Source: Ideonella sp. MAG2 (lineage in GTDB: Bacteria; Pseudomonadota; Gammaproteobacteria; Burkholderiales; Burkholderiaceae_C). Taken from it: a DNA stretch of 55,932 nt. A program made the position numbers and the translations under genes. The notes under the pieces are model-generated. The model saw only the letters and a list, made by a program, of their open reading frames with translations, was not told where the DNA came from and searched no databases. The stretch is taken from contig PTEU01000002.1 in the NCBI GenBank assembly GCA_004359425.1, forward strand, positions 1,561,827-1,617,758, written 5' to 3'. The number at the start of each line of letters is the position of its first letter. Position 1 is the stretch's first letter. This document shows positions 33,506 to 42,781 of the stretch, one piece after another.

Positions 33506-34503
33506 CAGGGCGCATTGCCTCGCTGGAATTGATTGACGGCGCGATTATGGTCGGCCAGGGTTTCACTGAAGACACTGGAGCCGTCCCCCCGTGCCACAAA
33601 ATACAGGGCCCGTGTGGTCTGGGGTAAGGCCACGGCCCTCAAGGCTGCCAAGCCGGTGAGCGCGATGGGGGTGGGCGGCAGCCCGCGCCGGGTGTAGGTG
33701 TTCCAAGGGTGGTCGGTGCTCAAGTCGGCGCGGCGCAAATTGCCGTCGAACTGCGCCCCCATGCCGTAAATCACCGTGGGGTCGGACTGCAGCGGCATGC
33801 CGATGCGCAGCCGGTTGGTAAAGACCCCAGCAATCAGGCCACGGTCAGCCGCAAGGCCAGTTTCTTTTTCCACCACCGAGGCCAGCACCAGCATCTCTTG
33901 CGGCGTCTTCAAGGGGCTATCGGGCTGGCGTTGTGCCCAGATCGACGCCAAATGGCGGCCCATGGCGGCCTTGGCGCGCTTCAGCACTAACAGGTCGCTA
34001 ACGCCACGGCTGTAGGCGTAGGTGTCGGGGAACAACCAGCCGTCCACGCGCTCGCCCTCAATGCCCAAGAGCGCTGCCACCTGGGCATCGTCCAAGCTGC
34101 TGATGGTGGACTTGAGATGCGGTGCCTTTGCTAGGTGCTCGCGTACTTGGGCAAATGTCCAGCCTTCAATCAGGCGCACGGTTTCCAGGCTCTGTTCACC
34201 CTTGACCATGCGGTCCAGCAAGCTACGCGGCGTGACGCCTGGCTCGACCTCATAGCTCCCTGCTTGGATGCGGCGGGCCTGACCCGACATCCGGAACCAA
34301 GCATAAAGCACGGTGGGCGAGGTCTGAACGCCTGCTTGCACCCAGAGCTTCGCCACCTCCTGCGGTGATGTGCCCGGCTCGATAGACACCTCCACCCGCT
34401 CAGACGCCAAGGGCAGCGCTTGTTGCAGCCACCATGCGGCAGCCCCCGCCAAGGCGGCCAAGAGCAAGAGGGCGACCAGCCCGACACGCCACACCTTCAT
34501 CAC
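33505..34503 (-). CDS. mltG: Endolytic peptidoglycan transglycosylase MltG
   Basis: A 332-residue inner-membrane protein. One N-terminal membrane segment (about 7-26) anchors a periplasmic YceG-like domain with [20 protein letters not shown], whose Glu (in VEKETG) is catalytic, and [20 protein letters not shown]. It cuts nascent glycan strands and so sets their length. It heads the mltG-tmk-holB-pilZ-tatD-ankyrin run and is divergent from ygfZ across a 54-base gap. Confidence 0.94.
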   Translation of the reverse strand: MMKVWRVGLVALLLLAALAGAAAWWLQQALPLASERVEVSIEPGTSPQEVAKLWVQAGVQTSPTVLYAWFRMSGQARRIQAGSYEVEPGVTPRSLLDRMVKGEQSLETVRLIEGWTFAQVREHLAKAPHLKSTISSLDDAQVAALLGIEGERVDGWLFPDTYAYSRGVSDLLVLKRAKAAMGRHLASIWAQRQPDSPLKTPQEMLVLASVVEKETGLAADRGLIAGVFTNRLRIGMPLQSDPTVIYGMGAQFDGNLRRADLSTDHPWNTYTRRGLPPTPIALTGLAALRAVALPQTTRALYFVARGDGSSVFSETLADHNRAVNQFQRGNAP

Positions 34504-34557
34504 GGTTTCCCAGACCCTTTAAGCCTCACAGACATGGGCGGCGATGATAATCGCCCC

Positions 34558-35487
34558 ATGTCGATTCAAGCCTCAACTTCCATTTCTGTGGCACCTCACA
34601 CCGAAGGGGCCACGCTGCTCAGCGACTGGGGCGTGATTCGCGCCACCGGTGAAGACGCCGCCTCATTTCTGCATGGCCAGTTGACGGCGGACATTTTGGG
34701 CCTGGGCGAGGGACAAGCCCGCCTGGCCGGTTTTTGCTCTGCCAAAGGGCGCTTGACGGCGAGTTTTGTGGCTTGGCGTGCAGGGGCCGATGTGCTGCTG
34801 GCCTGCGGCGCCGATGTGCTGGCGGCCACGCTGAAACGGCTGTCCATGTTTGTGCTGCGGGCCAAGTGCAAGCTCAGTGATGCCAGCGCGGAGGTCCCCG
34901 TCTGGGGTGTGGTGGGGCCCGCAGCCTCAGGGCAAGCGCCTTGGACGGTGAGCATGGCGCACGGTGGGCAGCTCGTCCATCTGCCACCTGCGCTTGGCTT
35001 GGCGCGTGGATTGTGGGTGGGGCCGTCAGGCCAGGCACCTTTGGTGGCGGCTTTGCCCGCGAACACCTGGCAGGTGTTGGAAGTGGCCAGCGGTGTTGCG
35101 CGGGTGGTGGCGGCGACGGTGGACCAATTCGTCCCGCAGATGGTCAATTTTGAGCTGGTGGGGGGCGTGAACTTCAAAAAAGGCTGCTACCCCGGCCAAG
35201 AGGTGGTGGCCCGGAGCCAGTACCGGGGCACGCTCAAGCGCCGCGCGCATCTGTTTGAGATCAACGGCCCAGCCCTGCCTGGGCAAGAAGTGTTTCACAG
35301 CGATGACCCGCAACAGCCCGCAGGAATGGTGGTCTTGGCGGCAGGCTCAGGCAACGCGCCAACTGTGGCCTTGGTGGAGGTCAAGCTGGCCAGCTTGGCA
35401 TCCGGCACGCTGACCTTGGGCTCACCAGAAGGCAGCGTGCTGCGCTGGACGCCCCTGCCCTATGAACTTCCGAGCGAGGCCCCCTGA
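34558..35487 (+). CDS. ygfZ: Folate-binding iron-sulfur repair protein YgfZ
   Basis: A 309-residue GcvT-like protein with the family signature KGCYPGQEVVARSQYRG (about 220-236), including the conserved Cys. It works with folate in repair or building of some iron-sulfur enzymes. I use ATG 34558 (MSIQAS); the frame upstream runs into the divergent mltG gene. A DUF4936 gene follows after 26 bases. Confidence 0.92.
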   Translation: MSIQASTSISVAPHTEGATLLSDWGVIRATGEDAASFLHGQLTADILGLGEGQARLAGFCSAKGRLTASFVAWRAGADVLLACGADVLAATLKRLSMFVLRAKCKLSDASAEVPVWGVVGPAASGQAPWTVSMAHGGQLVHLPPALGLARGLWVGPSGQAPLVAALPANTWQVLEVASGVARVVAATVDQFVPQMVNFELVGGVNFKKGCYPGQEVVARSQYRGTLKRRAHLFEINGPALPGQEVFHSDDPQQPAGMVVLAAGSGNAPTVALVEVKLASLASGTLTLGSPEGSVLRWTPLPYELPSEAP

Positions 35488-35513
35488 GCCGCTAGGGCTG
35501 AGGGTCTATTTCG

Positions 35514-35834
35514 ATGCAAATGTCACAGCAGTGGTTCATCTACTACCGCATTCGTGCCGAAGATCAGGCAGAGGTCATACAGGCGGTGCGGGCGTTTCAG
35601 TCGGCCCTGTGTGAGCGCTGGCCGGGGCTTATGGCCCAGGTACTGAGGCGCGCCGACCGACAGAGCGAGCTGCTGACACTGATGGAAACCTACGAATTTG
35701 AACCGGACAGGGTTGCAGACGACCCGGCATGGAGCGCTGGCGGGTTGCCGCGCGACATTGAGCACGCTGCGTTGACGCTGGCACCCTGGCTCCAGAGTGC
35801 TCGCCACACCGAGGAGTTTGTGCCATGTGTTTAG
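35514..35834 (+). CDS. DUF4936 family protein
   Basis: A 106-residue protein starting MQMSQQWFIYYRI, with LMETYEFEPD in the middle. It matches DUF4936, a small betaproteobacterial family of unknown function that is often found between ygfZ and an NRDE gene. ATG 35514 or 35520 could start it; a GAGGG site lies 9 bases before the first. It overlaps the next gene by 10 bases. Confidence 0.8.
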   Translation: MQMSQQWFIYYRIRAEDQAEVIQAVRAFQSALCERWPGLMAQVLRRADRQSELLTLMETYEFEPDRVADDPAWSAGGLPRDIEHAALTLAPWLQSARHTEEFVPCV

Positions 35835-36766
35835 CCGTATTGGCCCTCGACGAGAGCCGGCGCTTTCCTCTGGTGATTGCGTCCAACCGCGATGAGTTTT
35901 TCAACCGCCCTGCCGCCCGCCTGGGGTGGTGGAACCCGCCTGGCGATGCCCCCGCCATACTTTCTGGCCGCGACCAAAAAGCGGGTGGCACCTGGATGGG
36001 GGTCACGGCGCAAGGCCGCATGGCCTTGGTGACCAATGTGCGCAAACCCGGTGGGCTTGACCCGCAAGCACCCTCTCGCGGTGAGTTGGTTCCGCGCTGG
36101 TTGCGGGGTGATATGCGGCCCGACCTGTACTGGCCCAAAGTGGCGCTGACCGGTTATCAGCCCTTTAACTTGATTGCGGCTGACTTCCGGCGCGGTGATT
36201 GCTTTTACGCCACCAGCGAGTCCGCCTGCCCCACACGCCTGGAGCGGGGCATTTTTGGGCTCAGCAATGGAGGCCTGGATGAACCTTGGCCCAAGGTCAC
36301 CCGCTTGAAGAACAGGCTGCGGCAGAGCCTGGATGAGGCCTATGACACCGAGTCATTGGCCCGCATGTTGTTTGATGCCCTGAGTGACAAGACCGTTGCT
36401 GCGGATAGCAAGCTGCCCTCAACCGGAGTGTCTATCGAGCTTGAGCGCATGCTGTCGCCCGCCTTTATCCGGTCTCCCGACTTGAGCTACGGCACCCGGT
36501 GCTCCACGCTGATCATTACCGAGCGGGTGAACAAGCGCTTGGTGACACAAGTGTTCGAGCGCACCTTTACCGCAGGGCCGGGTTTGGCGTTGCTGAGGCG
36601 TACTGAGATCAAGCAATGGCCGCCAAAGTACGAAACGGACGAATCCGGCGAACTCTTGCTCAGTGAGATTGGCCCCGTGGCTGATGGAGACCTGGCCGAA
36701 GATGGCGGCCAACCTGCCAAAAAGCGCCGCGTCCGCAGCCTGCTTAGGCCCAGCCACAAACTTTAG
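35825..36766 (+). CDS. NRDE (TANGO2-like) family protein
   Basis: A 313-residue protein with the name-giving NRDE motif in IASNRDEFFNRPAARLGWW (18-36) and a Cys at residue 2, the possible N-terminal nucleophile of this Ntn-like fold. GGTWMGVTAQGRMALVTNVR and GLSNGGLDEPWPK are further family blocks. The C-terminal 25 residues are basic. TANGO2-like proteins are linked to haem or acyl-lipid handling; the bacterial role is unsettled. Confidence 0.88.
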   Translation: MCLAVLALDESRRFPLVIASNRDEFFNRPAARLGWWNPPGDAPAILSGRDQKAGGTWMGVTAQGRMALVTNVRKPGGLDPQAPSRGELVPRWLRGDMRPDLYWPKVALTGYQPFNLIAADFRRGDCFYATSESACPTRLERGIFGLSNGGLDEPWPKVTRLKNRLRQSLDEAYDTESLARMLFDALSDKTVAADSKLPSTGVSIELERMLSPAFIRSPDLSYGTRCSTLIITERVNKRLVTQVFERTFTAGPGLALLRRTEIKQWPPKYETDESGELLLSEIGPVADGDLAEDGGQPAKKRRVRSLLRPSHKL

Positions 36767-36785
36767 GCCGAGAGAGCTCAGCCAC

Positions 36786-37655
36786 TCAAAGCGCTTTGAC
36801 CATTTCAAGGTGCTCGATGCCAGCCTCCGTGAAGGGCTGGCCTTGCGCTTGGTAACCTGCCTTGAGGTAGAAACCCACGGCGCTGGCTTGGGCGTGCAGC
36901 ATCACGCTGCTGTCGCCTCGCGCCCGAGCCACTGCCTCTAAGGCGTGCAAAACGCGGCCACCCACGCCCCCGCCACGCAAGGCCCGCAGCGCGGCCATCC
37001 GGCCGATGCGGCCCTGCCCCGCCACCGCAGGCAGCAGGCGTCCAGCCCCCAAGGTCAACCCCAGCCGGTTGCGGGCCAGTGCATGAACAGCGGTTTCATC
37101 CGCCTCATCACAGGCTAGCTCCGCCGCAATGCCCTGCTCTTGCACAAATACCTCATGCCTGAGGGCACGGGCAGGCGCTGCGCAATCCGACCAGGCTCCG
37201 GTGCTAACGTGAACCATGTCTTCACCCGCTTCAAAGGCGGCAAAGCTCTGCTTCAAGGCCTCGGGCACGGGCAGAGAGCGGCGCTGGTGCGTGCTGGCCG
37301 AAGCATACACGTAAATGAGCTGGCCGCTGACCAGCAGGCGTTGGTCTCGAAAGATGCCAGCTTGAAATCGCACCGAGCTATTGCCCACGTGCTCGCAGCG
37401 CAGGCCGACCTCCAGCACATCGTCCAACTCCGCCGGGGCGTGGTACTCCAGCTCCGCCTTTTTGACAAACAACTCGCCGTCCAGCCCCTCAAATGTGGCG
37501 TCATAGGGCAAGGCCAGGGCGCGCCAATAGCCCGCCATGGCGGTGTCCAGGTACATCAAGTAGTGGCCGTTGAAGACAATTTTTTGCAAATCGACCTCGA
37601 CCCAGCGCACGCGCAGGCGCTCGGCAAAACGGAAGCCAGGCAAGCGTGTTGTCAT
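36786..37655 (-). CDS. YbgC-like acyl-CoA thioesterase fused to a GNAT acetyltransferase
   Basis: A 289-residue two-domain protein. Residues 10-130 form a hot-dog thioesterase (RVRWVEVDLQKIVFNGHYL, with the active-site Asp in VEVD, then ELEYHAPAELDDVLEVGLR). Residues 150-289 form a YjcF-like GNAT domain (LRHEVFVQEQGI, RIGRMAALRALRGGGVG as acetyl-CoA site, GFYLKAGYQAQG). Such fusions are known in Burkholderiales. It overlaps the next gene by 4 bases. The substrate is unknown. Confidence 0.88.
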   Translation of the reverse strand: MTTRLPGFRFAERLRVRWVEVDLQKIVFNGHYLMYLDTAMAGYWRALALPYDATFEGLDGELFVKKAELEYHAPAELDDVLEVGLRCEHVGNSSVRFQAGIFRDQRLLVSGQLIYVYASASTHQRRSLPVPEALKQSFAAFEAGEDMVHVSTGAWSDCAAPARALRHEVFVQEQGIAAELACDEADETAVHALARNRLGLTLGAGRLLPAVAGQGRIGRMAALRALRGGGVGGRVLHALEAVARARGDSSVMLHAQASAVGFYLKAGYQAQGQPFTEAGIEHLEMVKAL

Positions 37656-38590
37656 GAGAAAGCTCTTTGAAGGGCTTGAGCGGCCAATGCTTGGGCCGCG
37701 TCGGCTTCTGGAATGAAACGACCCATCTTGATGAAGTCATGGGTCACGCCACGATAGATCTCCAGCTCGACCGGAACGCCCGCGCTGCGCAGCTTGTCAG
37801 CATAGGCCACCCCTTCGTCGACCAAAGGGTCGCATTCGGCCAAGATCACGGTGGCCGGTGCCACGCCTTCGGTGTCAGGCGCTTCCAAAGGTGCAAAGCG
37901 CCAATCGTGGCGCTGCTGTGGCGCCAGGTAATGGTTGAAGAACCACTCGATTCCGGCGGCATCCAGCAAAAAACCATGGGCAAACAAATGTCGCGATGCG
38001 AACTCTGCTGTGGCACTGGTGCCGGGCGTCAGCAGCAGTTGCAAGGCCAAAGTCAAGCCTGCGTCTCTCGCCAACAAGGCACACACCGCACTGAGCGTGC
38101 CGCCCGCACTGTCGCCGCCCACGGCCAAGCGTGTGCCGTCCAAACCCAAGGCACTTGCGCCCTCCCCGGCCAGCCAACGCAAGGCGGCAAAGCTGTCGTT
38201 CACCGCTATGGGAAACGGGTGCTCCGGGGCCAAGCGGTAGTCCAAAGCCAGCACGGCCGCACCGCTGCGCAAAGCGAGCTGCCTGCAAAGGCTGTCATGC
38301 GTTTCCAGGCCACCGATGACAAAGCCACCACCATGCAAATACAGCAACACCGGCAAGCGCTGGTGGTTGGGGGCGTAGAGACGCGCTGCCAGCATCGTGC
38401 CGTCATCAGCGGGAAGCACCAGGTTCTGCACGCGTGCCAGTGGCGCGCGCGGCAGGTCCAACACCTCGGCCCCTTGCACATAGGCTTGGCGCGCTGCCTG
38501 CGGTGTCATGGTGTGAAACGGTGGGCGGTTTGCCAGCCGGATGCGGTCCAGCAAGCCGGCCATGCGTGGTGTCAGCAAACGCGTACCCAT
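37652..38590 (-). CDS. Alpha/beta hydrolase of the hormone-sensitive-lipase family
   Basis: A 312-residue carboxylesterase with the oxyanion motif LYLHGGGFVIGG, nucleophile GDSAGGTLSAV (Ser), Asp in ECDPLVDEG and His in GVTHDFIKM. The fold is complete and there is no signal peptide. It is translationally coupled to the thioesterase-GNAT gene and lies 15 bases after the decarboxylase gene, so the three are probably one operon. Confidence 0.9.
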   Translation of the reverse strand: MGTRLLTPRMAGLLDRIRLANRPPFHTMTPQAARQAYVQGAEVLDLPRAPLARVQNLVLPADDGTMLAARLYAPNHQRLPVLLYLHGGGFVIGGLETHDSLCRQLALRSGAAVLALDYRLAPEHPFPIAVNDSFAALRWLAGEGASALGLDGTRLAVGGDSAGGTLSAVCALLARDAGLTLALQLLLTPGTSATAEFASRHLFAHGFLLDAAGIEWFFNHYLAPQQRHDWRFAPLEAPDTEGVAPATVILAECDPLVDEGVAYADKLRSAGVPVELEIYRGVTHDFIKMGRFIPEADAAQALAAQALQRAFS

Positions 38591-38605
38591 CGCTACCCCT
38601 GCCGC

Positions 38606-40861
38606 TTAGCGGCCCACGCAGTCCACAAAGTAGCGCTTCTCGCCGCTAATCTCCTCGGTCACCAAGCCATGGACATCGGCCCCAAAACCCGGGAAGGCAG
38701 CGTTGAACTCGCGCGTGAAGCGCAGGTAGTCAACGATGCGCTTGTTAAAGCGCTCGCCCGGGATGACCAGCGGAATGCCGGGTGGGTAAGGCGTCAACAA
38801 GGCCGTGGTGACACGGCCCTCCAGATGATCAATCTCCACGCGCTCGGTCGTACGGTGAGCAATGGCTGCATAGGCGTCGCTGGGCTTCATGGCCGGCTCC
38901 AGGTCGGAGAGATAGACCTCGGTGGTGAGCCGCGCGATATCACCCTTGGCATAGGCCTCGTGCACGCTCTGGCAAAGGTCTTTCAAGCCCATACGCTCAT
39001 AGCGTGGGAAGGCGGCCGAAAACTCCGGCAGGATGCGCCACAGGGGTTGGTTGCGGTCGTAGTCGTCTTTGAACTGCTGCAGGGCCGTCAGCAGCGTGTT
39101 CCAGCGGCCCTTGGTGATGCCGATGGTGAACATGATGAAGAAGGAGTAGAGGCCGGTCTTCTCGACCACCACGCCGTGCTCAGCCAGGTACTTGGTGACG
39201 ATGGAGGCCGGAATGCCCTGCTGGGAAAACTTGCCCGTCACGTCCAAGCCCGGCGTGATGATGGTGGACTTGATGGGGTCCAGCATATTGAAGCCTGTAG
39301 CAAGGCCACCAAAGCCGTGCCAAGCCTCGTCGGCTTGCAAGATCCAGTCTTGAGACTTGCCGATGTCTTCGTCAGCCAAACGGTCGGGGCCCCACACCTG
39401 GAACCACCAGTCCTGGCCATACTCCTCATCGACCTTGCGCATGGCGCGGCGGAAGTCCAGCGCCTCGCGAATGCTCTCTTCCACCAAGGCCGTACCGCCC
39501 GGAGGTTCCATCATGGCCGCGGCCACGTCGCAGGAGGCGATGATGGCGTACTGCGGCGAGGTGGAGGTGTGCATCAGGTAGGCTTCGTTGAACAAGTGCT
39601 TGTCCAGCTTTACCGTTTGCGAGTCTTGCACCAAGACTTGTGACGCTTGGCTGATGCCCGCCAGCAGCTTGTGGGTGGACTGCGTGGCATACACCATGGC
39701 CTGCGTCGGGCGTGGGCGGTTCTTGCCCATGGCGTGGAAGTTGCCGTAGAAGCGGTGAAAGGCCGCATGGGGCAACCAGGCTTCGTCAAAGTGCAAAGTG
39801 TCCACCCAGCCATCGAGCTTGGCCTTGATGGTCTCTGTGTTGTAGAGCACGCCGTCGTAGGTGCTTTGGGTCACCGTCAAAATCTTGGGTCGCACTGTTG
39901 CTGCATCCACATGCTTGAGCAAGGGGTGCTTGGCGATCTTCTTCTGAATGGACTCGCGGGAGAACTCGCTCTCTGGAATCGGGCCGATGATGCCGTAGTG
40001 ATTGCGGGTGGGCGTCAAGAACACGGGCACAGCGCCCGTCATGATGATGCTGTGCAGAATCGACTTGTGGCAGTTGCGGTCCACCAGCACCACGTCACCC
40101 GGGGCGACGGTGTGGTGCCACACCATCTTGTTCGACGTGGACGTGCCGTTGGTGACGAAGAAGCAGTGGTCGGCATTGAAGATGCGCGCCGCGTTTTTCT
40201 CGCTGGCGGCCACCGGCCCGGTGTGGTCCAACAACTGGCCCAGCTCTTCCACCGCATTGCATACGTCGGCGCGCAGCATGTTCTCGCCAAAAAACTGGTG
40301 GAACATGCGCCCGATGGGGCTCTTCAAAAACGCCACGCCGCCGGAATGGCCGGGGCAATGCCAAGAGTAGGAGCCGTCTTGGGCGTAGTGCATCAAGGCT
40401 CGGAAGAACGGAGGGGCCAGGCCGTCCACATAACTCTTGGCCTCACGGATGATGTGGCGGGCCACAAACTCGGGCGTGTCCTCGAACATGTGAATGAAGC
40501 CGTGCAACTCCCGCAAGATGTCGTTAGGAATGTGCTGGCTGGTCCGTGTCTCGCCATACAGGTAGATCGGAATGTCGGCGTTGCGAAAGCGAATCTCGGT
40601 GATGAAGTTGCGCAGGTTCAGCACCGCCGGGTCCAACTCGGGGCCGGGGGTGAACTCTTCGTCATCAATGGACAAAATAAAGGCGCTGGCGCGGCTTTGC
40701 TGCTGCGCAAACTGCGAGAGATCGCCATAGCTGGTCACCCCCAGGACCTCAAAGCCCTCCTTCTCGATGGCATCGGCCAGGGCTCGGATCCCTAAGCCAG
40801 AGGTGTTCTCGGAGCGGAAGTCCTCGTCAATGATGACGATGGGAAAGTTGAAACGCTGCAT
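38606..40861 (-). CDS. Arginine/lysine/ornithine decarboxylase (PLP, class III fold)
   Basis: A 751-residue decarboxylase with an N-terminal wing domain (1-130), then HCPGHSGGVAFLKSPIGR, CFFVTNGTSTSNKMVWHH, LHFDEAWLPHAAFH and YATQSTHKLLAGISQAS with the PLP-binding Lys. Length and order fit the AdiA/SpeC/LdcC family. I cannot fix the substrate from sequence alone; the agmatinase and Puu genes in the same window favour arginine, giving agmatine. A lysine decarboxylase making cadaverine is the main alternative. Confidence 0.9.
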   Translation of the reverse strand: MQRFNFPIVIIDEDFRSENTSGLGIRALADAIEKEGFEVLGVTSYGDLSQFAQQQSRASAFILSIDDEEFTPGPELDPAVLNLRNFITEIRFRNADIPIYLYGETRTSQHIPNDILRELHGFIHMFEDTPEFVARHIIREAKSYVDGLAPPFFRALMHYAQDGSYSWHCPGHSGGVAFLKSPIGRMFHQFFGENMLRADVCNAVEELGQLLDHTGPVAASEKNAARIFNADHCFFVTNGTSTSNKMVWHHTVAPGDVVLVDRNCHKSILHSIIMTGAVPVFLTPTRNHYGIIGPIPESEFSRESIQKKIAKHPLLKHVDAATVRPKILTVTQSTYDGVLYNTETIKAKLDGWVDTLHFDEAWLPHAAFHRFYGNFHAMGKNRPRPTQAMVYATQSTHKLLAGISQASQVLVQDSQTVKLDKHLFNEAYLMHTSTSPQYAIIASCDVAAAMMEPPGGTALVEESIREALDFRRAMRKVDEEYGQDWWFQVWGPDRLADEDIGKSQDWILQADEAWHGFGGLATGFNMLDPIKSTIITPGLDVTGKFSQQGIPASIVTKYLAEHGVVVEKTGLYSFFIMFTIGITKGRWNTLLTALQQFKDDYDRNQPLWRILPEFSAAFPRYERMGLKDLCQSVHEAYAKGDIARLTTEVYLSDLEPAMKPSDAYAAIAHRTTERVEIDHLEGRVTTALLTPYPPGIPLVIPGERFNKRIVDYLRFTREFNAAFPGFGADVHGLVTEEISGEKRYFVDCVGR

Positions 40862-41046
40862 GGCGACTCGTTAGGTCAGAGAAATGGGCGGGGCGAAAAG
40901 CGCGAAGTGTAGGGCCGAATGGGGGATTGAATGTCCCCCCTGCCCTGCACGCGCCCTTACTCACGCATATGCCAGCGCATGGCGTGGTTTTCTCGCAAAC
41001 TGCGACCAGCCTCTACACTGCGCCTCACAACTTTGAAAGGTGCGCG

Positions 41047-41490
41047 ATGTCTTGGAATGCCGCAACCCTCTGGTGGGCAGCCGCAGGCCTCTTGGTATTG
41101 GCCGAGTTGGCCACCGGTACCTTTTACCTTTTGATGCTGGCCTTGGGCCTGGTGGGCGCAGCCGTGGCGGCCCATGCAGGCTTAGGTCTGTCTGCGCAGT
41201 TGCTGCTAGCCGCCTTGGTGGGCGGCGGTGCGGTGATGGCTTGGCGTCAGCGTCGGCAGCGGTCTGCAGCTCCCCTGGCCCCCAGTGCCAACCCAGACTT
41301 GCAATTGGACGTGGGCGGCCGCGTGGTGGTAGACCAATGGACGGCCGATGCCCGCAGCACGGTGAACTACCGTGGCTCGGCCTGGGGTGCCCGTGCCGCC
41401 GACGGTGTGGCGCTGAGCACTGGGCCGCATGTCATCGTGGCGGTAGAAGGGAATGTGCTGGTTTTGGCACCTGCCTCTGCTCACTCTTGA
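41047..41490 (+). CDS. NfeD-family membrane protein
   Basis: A 147-residue protein with two to three membrane segments (about 7-75) and a C-terminal OB-fold (VGGRVVVDQWTADARSTVNYRG, ending VVAVEGNVLVLAP). I start at ATG 41047, which has a GAAAGG site. NfeD proteins pair with SPFH proteins; the partner gene follows after 24 bases. They probably act together in membrane organisation or quality control. Confidence 0.88.
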   Translation: MSWNAATLWWAAAGLLVLAELATGTFYLLMLALGLVGAAVAAHAGLGLSAQLLLAALVGGGAVMAWRQRRQRSAAPLAPSANPDLQLDVGGRVVVDQWTADARSTVNYRGSAWGARAADGVALSTGPHVIVAVEGNVLVLAPASAHS

Positions 41491-41514
41491 ACTTCTCAAC
41501 ACGGAATCTGAATC

Positions 41515-42438
41515 ATGGATTTGGTCGCCCTTATTGTTCTGGCCATTGCAGCCTTTTTTGTCATCCGAGCCGTTAAGGTGGTGCCGCAGCAAAACGCCTG
41601 GGTGGTGGAGCGGCTGGGCAAGTACAACACCACGCTGGCCCCTGGGCTCAGCTTTTTGGTGCCCTTCGTCGACAAGGTGGCCTACAAGCACTCGCTCAAA
41701 GAGATTCCGCTGGACGTGCCCAGCCAGATCTGCATCACCAAGGACAACACTCAGTTGCAGGTTGACGGCATTCTGTACTTTCAAGTGACCGACCCTATGC
41801 GTGCCAGCTATGGCTCCAGCGACTATGAAATCGCCATCACGCAATTGGCTCAGACCACGCTGCGCAGCATCATTGGCCGCATGGAGCTGGATAAGACCTT
41901 TGAGGAGCGCGAGGTGATTAACGCGCAGGTGGTGTCTGCTCTGGATGAAGCGGCGCTGAACTGGGGCGTGAAGGTGCTGCGCTATGAGATCAAAGATCTG
42001 ACACCCCCCGCTGAGATCTTGCGCTCCATGCAGCAACAAATTACCGCCGAGCGTGAGAAGCGCGCGCTGATTGCCGCCTCAGAGGGCCGCAAGCAAGAGC
42101 AGATCAATATCGCCACGGGTGAGCGCGAATCCTCCATTGCGCGCTCAGAGGGTGAAAAGCAAGCAGAGATCAACAAGGCTGAAGGTCAGGCTGCGGCGAT
42201 AGCAACCGTGGCCGACGCGACAGCCGCGGCCATCCGCGTGATTGCGGCGGCCATTCAGCAGCCCGGTGGCGAGCAGGCTGTCCAGCTCAAAGTGGCTGAA
42301 AAGGCCGTAGAGGCCTATGCCCAGTTGGCCCAGAAGAACAACACCATGATCGTGCCCGGCAATATGACGGAAGTGGCTGCGCTGGTGGGCAGTGCCATGA
42401 CCTTGATGCGATCAACAAATTCTGCGGCTCCAAAGTGA
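41515..42438 (+). CDS. qmcA: SPFH/stomatin-family membrane protein (QmcA-like)
   Basis: A 307-residue protein with one N-terminal membrane segment (3-22), an SPFH domain (VPQQNAWVVERLGKYNTTL to about 200) and a long coiled coil rich in Glu, Ala and Lys (SEGRKQEQINIATGERESSI). It forms large ring assemblies at the membrane and works with its NfeD partner, possibly as a scaffold for the FtsH protease. Confidence 0.92.
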   Translation: MDLVALIVLAIAAFFVIRAVKVVPQQNAWVVERLGKYNTTLAPGLSFLVPFVDKVAYKHSLKEIPLDVPSQICITKDNTQLQVDGILYFQVTDPMRASYGSSDYEIAITQLAQTTLRSIIGRMELDKTFEEREVINAQVVSALDEAALNWGVKVLRYEIKDLTPPAEILRSMQQQITAEREKRALIAASEGRKQEQINIATGERESSIARSEGEKQAEINKAEGQAAAIATVADATAAAIRVIAAAIQQPGGEQAVQLKVAEKAVEAYAQLAQKNNTMIVPGNMTEVAALVGSAMTLMRSTNSAAPK

Positions 42439-42482
42439 GAGGCATGCCCAAAGCAGGCTAGAATCCAAGGCTTCACCCATCA

Positions 42483-42572
42483 GGAGGGGTGGATGAGCGG
42501 TTTAAGTCGCACGCCTGGAAAGCGTGTGTGGGTTAATCCCCACCGCGGGTTCGAATCCCGCCCCCTCCGCCA
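42483..42572 (+). tRNA. tRNA-Ser (anticodon GGA)
   Basis: A 90-base tRNA with acceptor GGAGGGG/CCCCTCC, discriminator G, encoded CCA (42570-42572), anticodon stem CACGC/GCGTG with GGA at 42517-42519, a long variable arm (class II) and the T-arm GGTTCGAATCC. It is complete and reads UCC/UCU. Confidence 0.96.
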
Positions 42573-42577
42573 AAATC

Positions 42578-42610
42578 AAACCCAAGTGATTCGCGTCACT
42601 TGGGTTTTTT
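42578..42610 (+). terminator. Rho-independent terminator after tRNA-Ser
   Basis: AAACCCAAGTGA (42578-42589) pairs with TCACTTGGGTTT (42596-42607) around a 6-base loop, followed by a run of Ts. It lies 5 bases after the tRNA end. Confidence 0.85.
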
Positions 42611-42738
42611 CATTTTGGCGTCTGAGCTGGGCCGCACGAATGCGCTTCGCCGCGCCGCGATGGCTTGCAGAGCGTCCGCCTTCAAACTTGGCGTCAGCGT
42701 TTGCGAGAGCTTTTTCTTGATGCCTACACGTTGCACAA

Positions 42739-42760
42739 TTGACGTTTACGTCAACGTCAA
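42739..42760. promoter_or_regulatory. LiuR-like palindromic operator before the SDR gene
   Basis: TTGACGT-TT-ACGTCAA (42739-42754) is a perfect 7-bp dyad, and CGTCAA repeats again to 42760. This resembles the MerR-type LiuR sites that control branched-chain amino-acid and fatty-acid degradation genes. The site ends 21 bases before the SDR ATG. Confidence 0.55.
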
Positions 42761-42781
42761 CACTATCAATCAGGAGATCTC

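Noticed and set aside
37667..39643. A 658-codon open frame on the plus strand
   Set aside because: It lies opposite the hydrolase and decarboxylase genes, whose motifs are complete. It is Gln/His/Arg-rich without domains, as expected of the shadow of high-GC genes.
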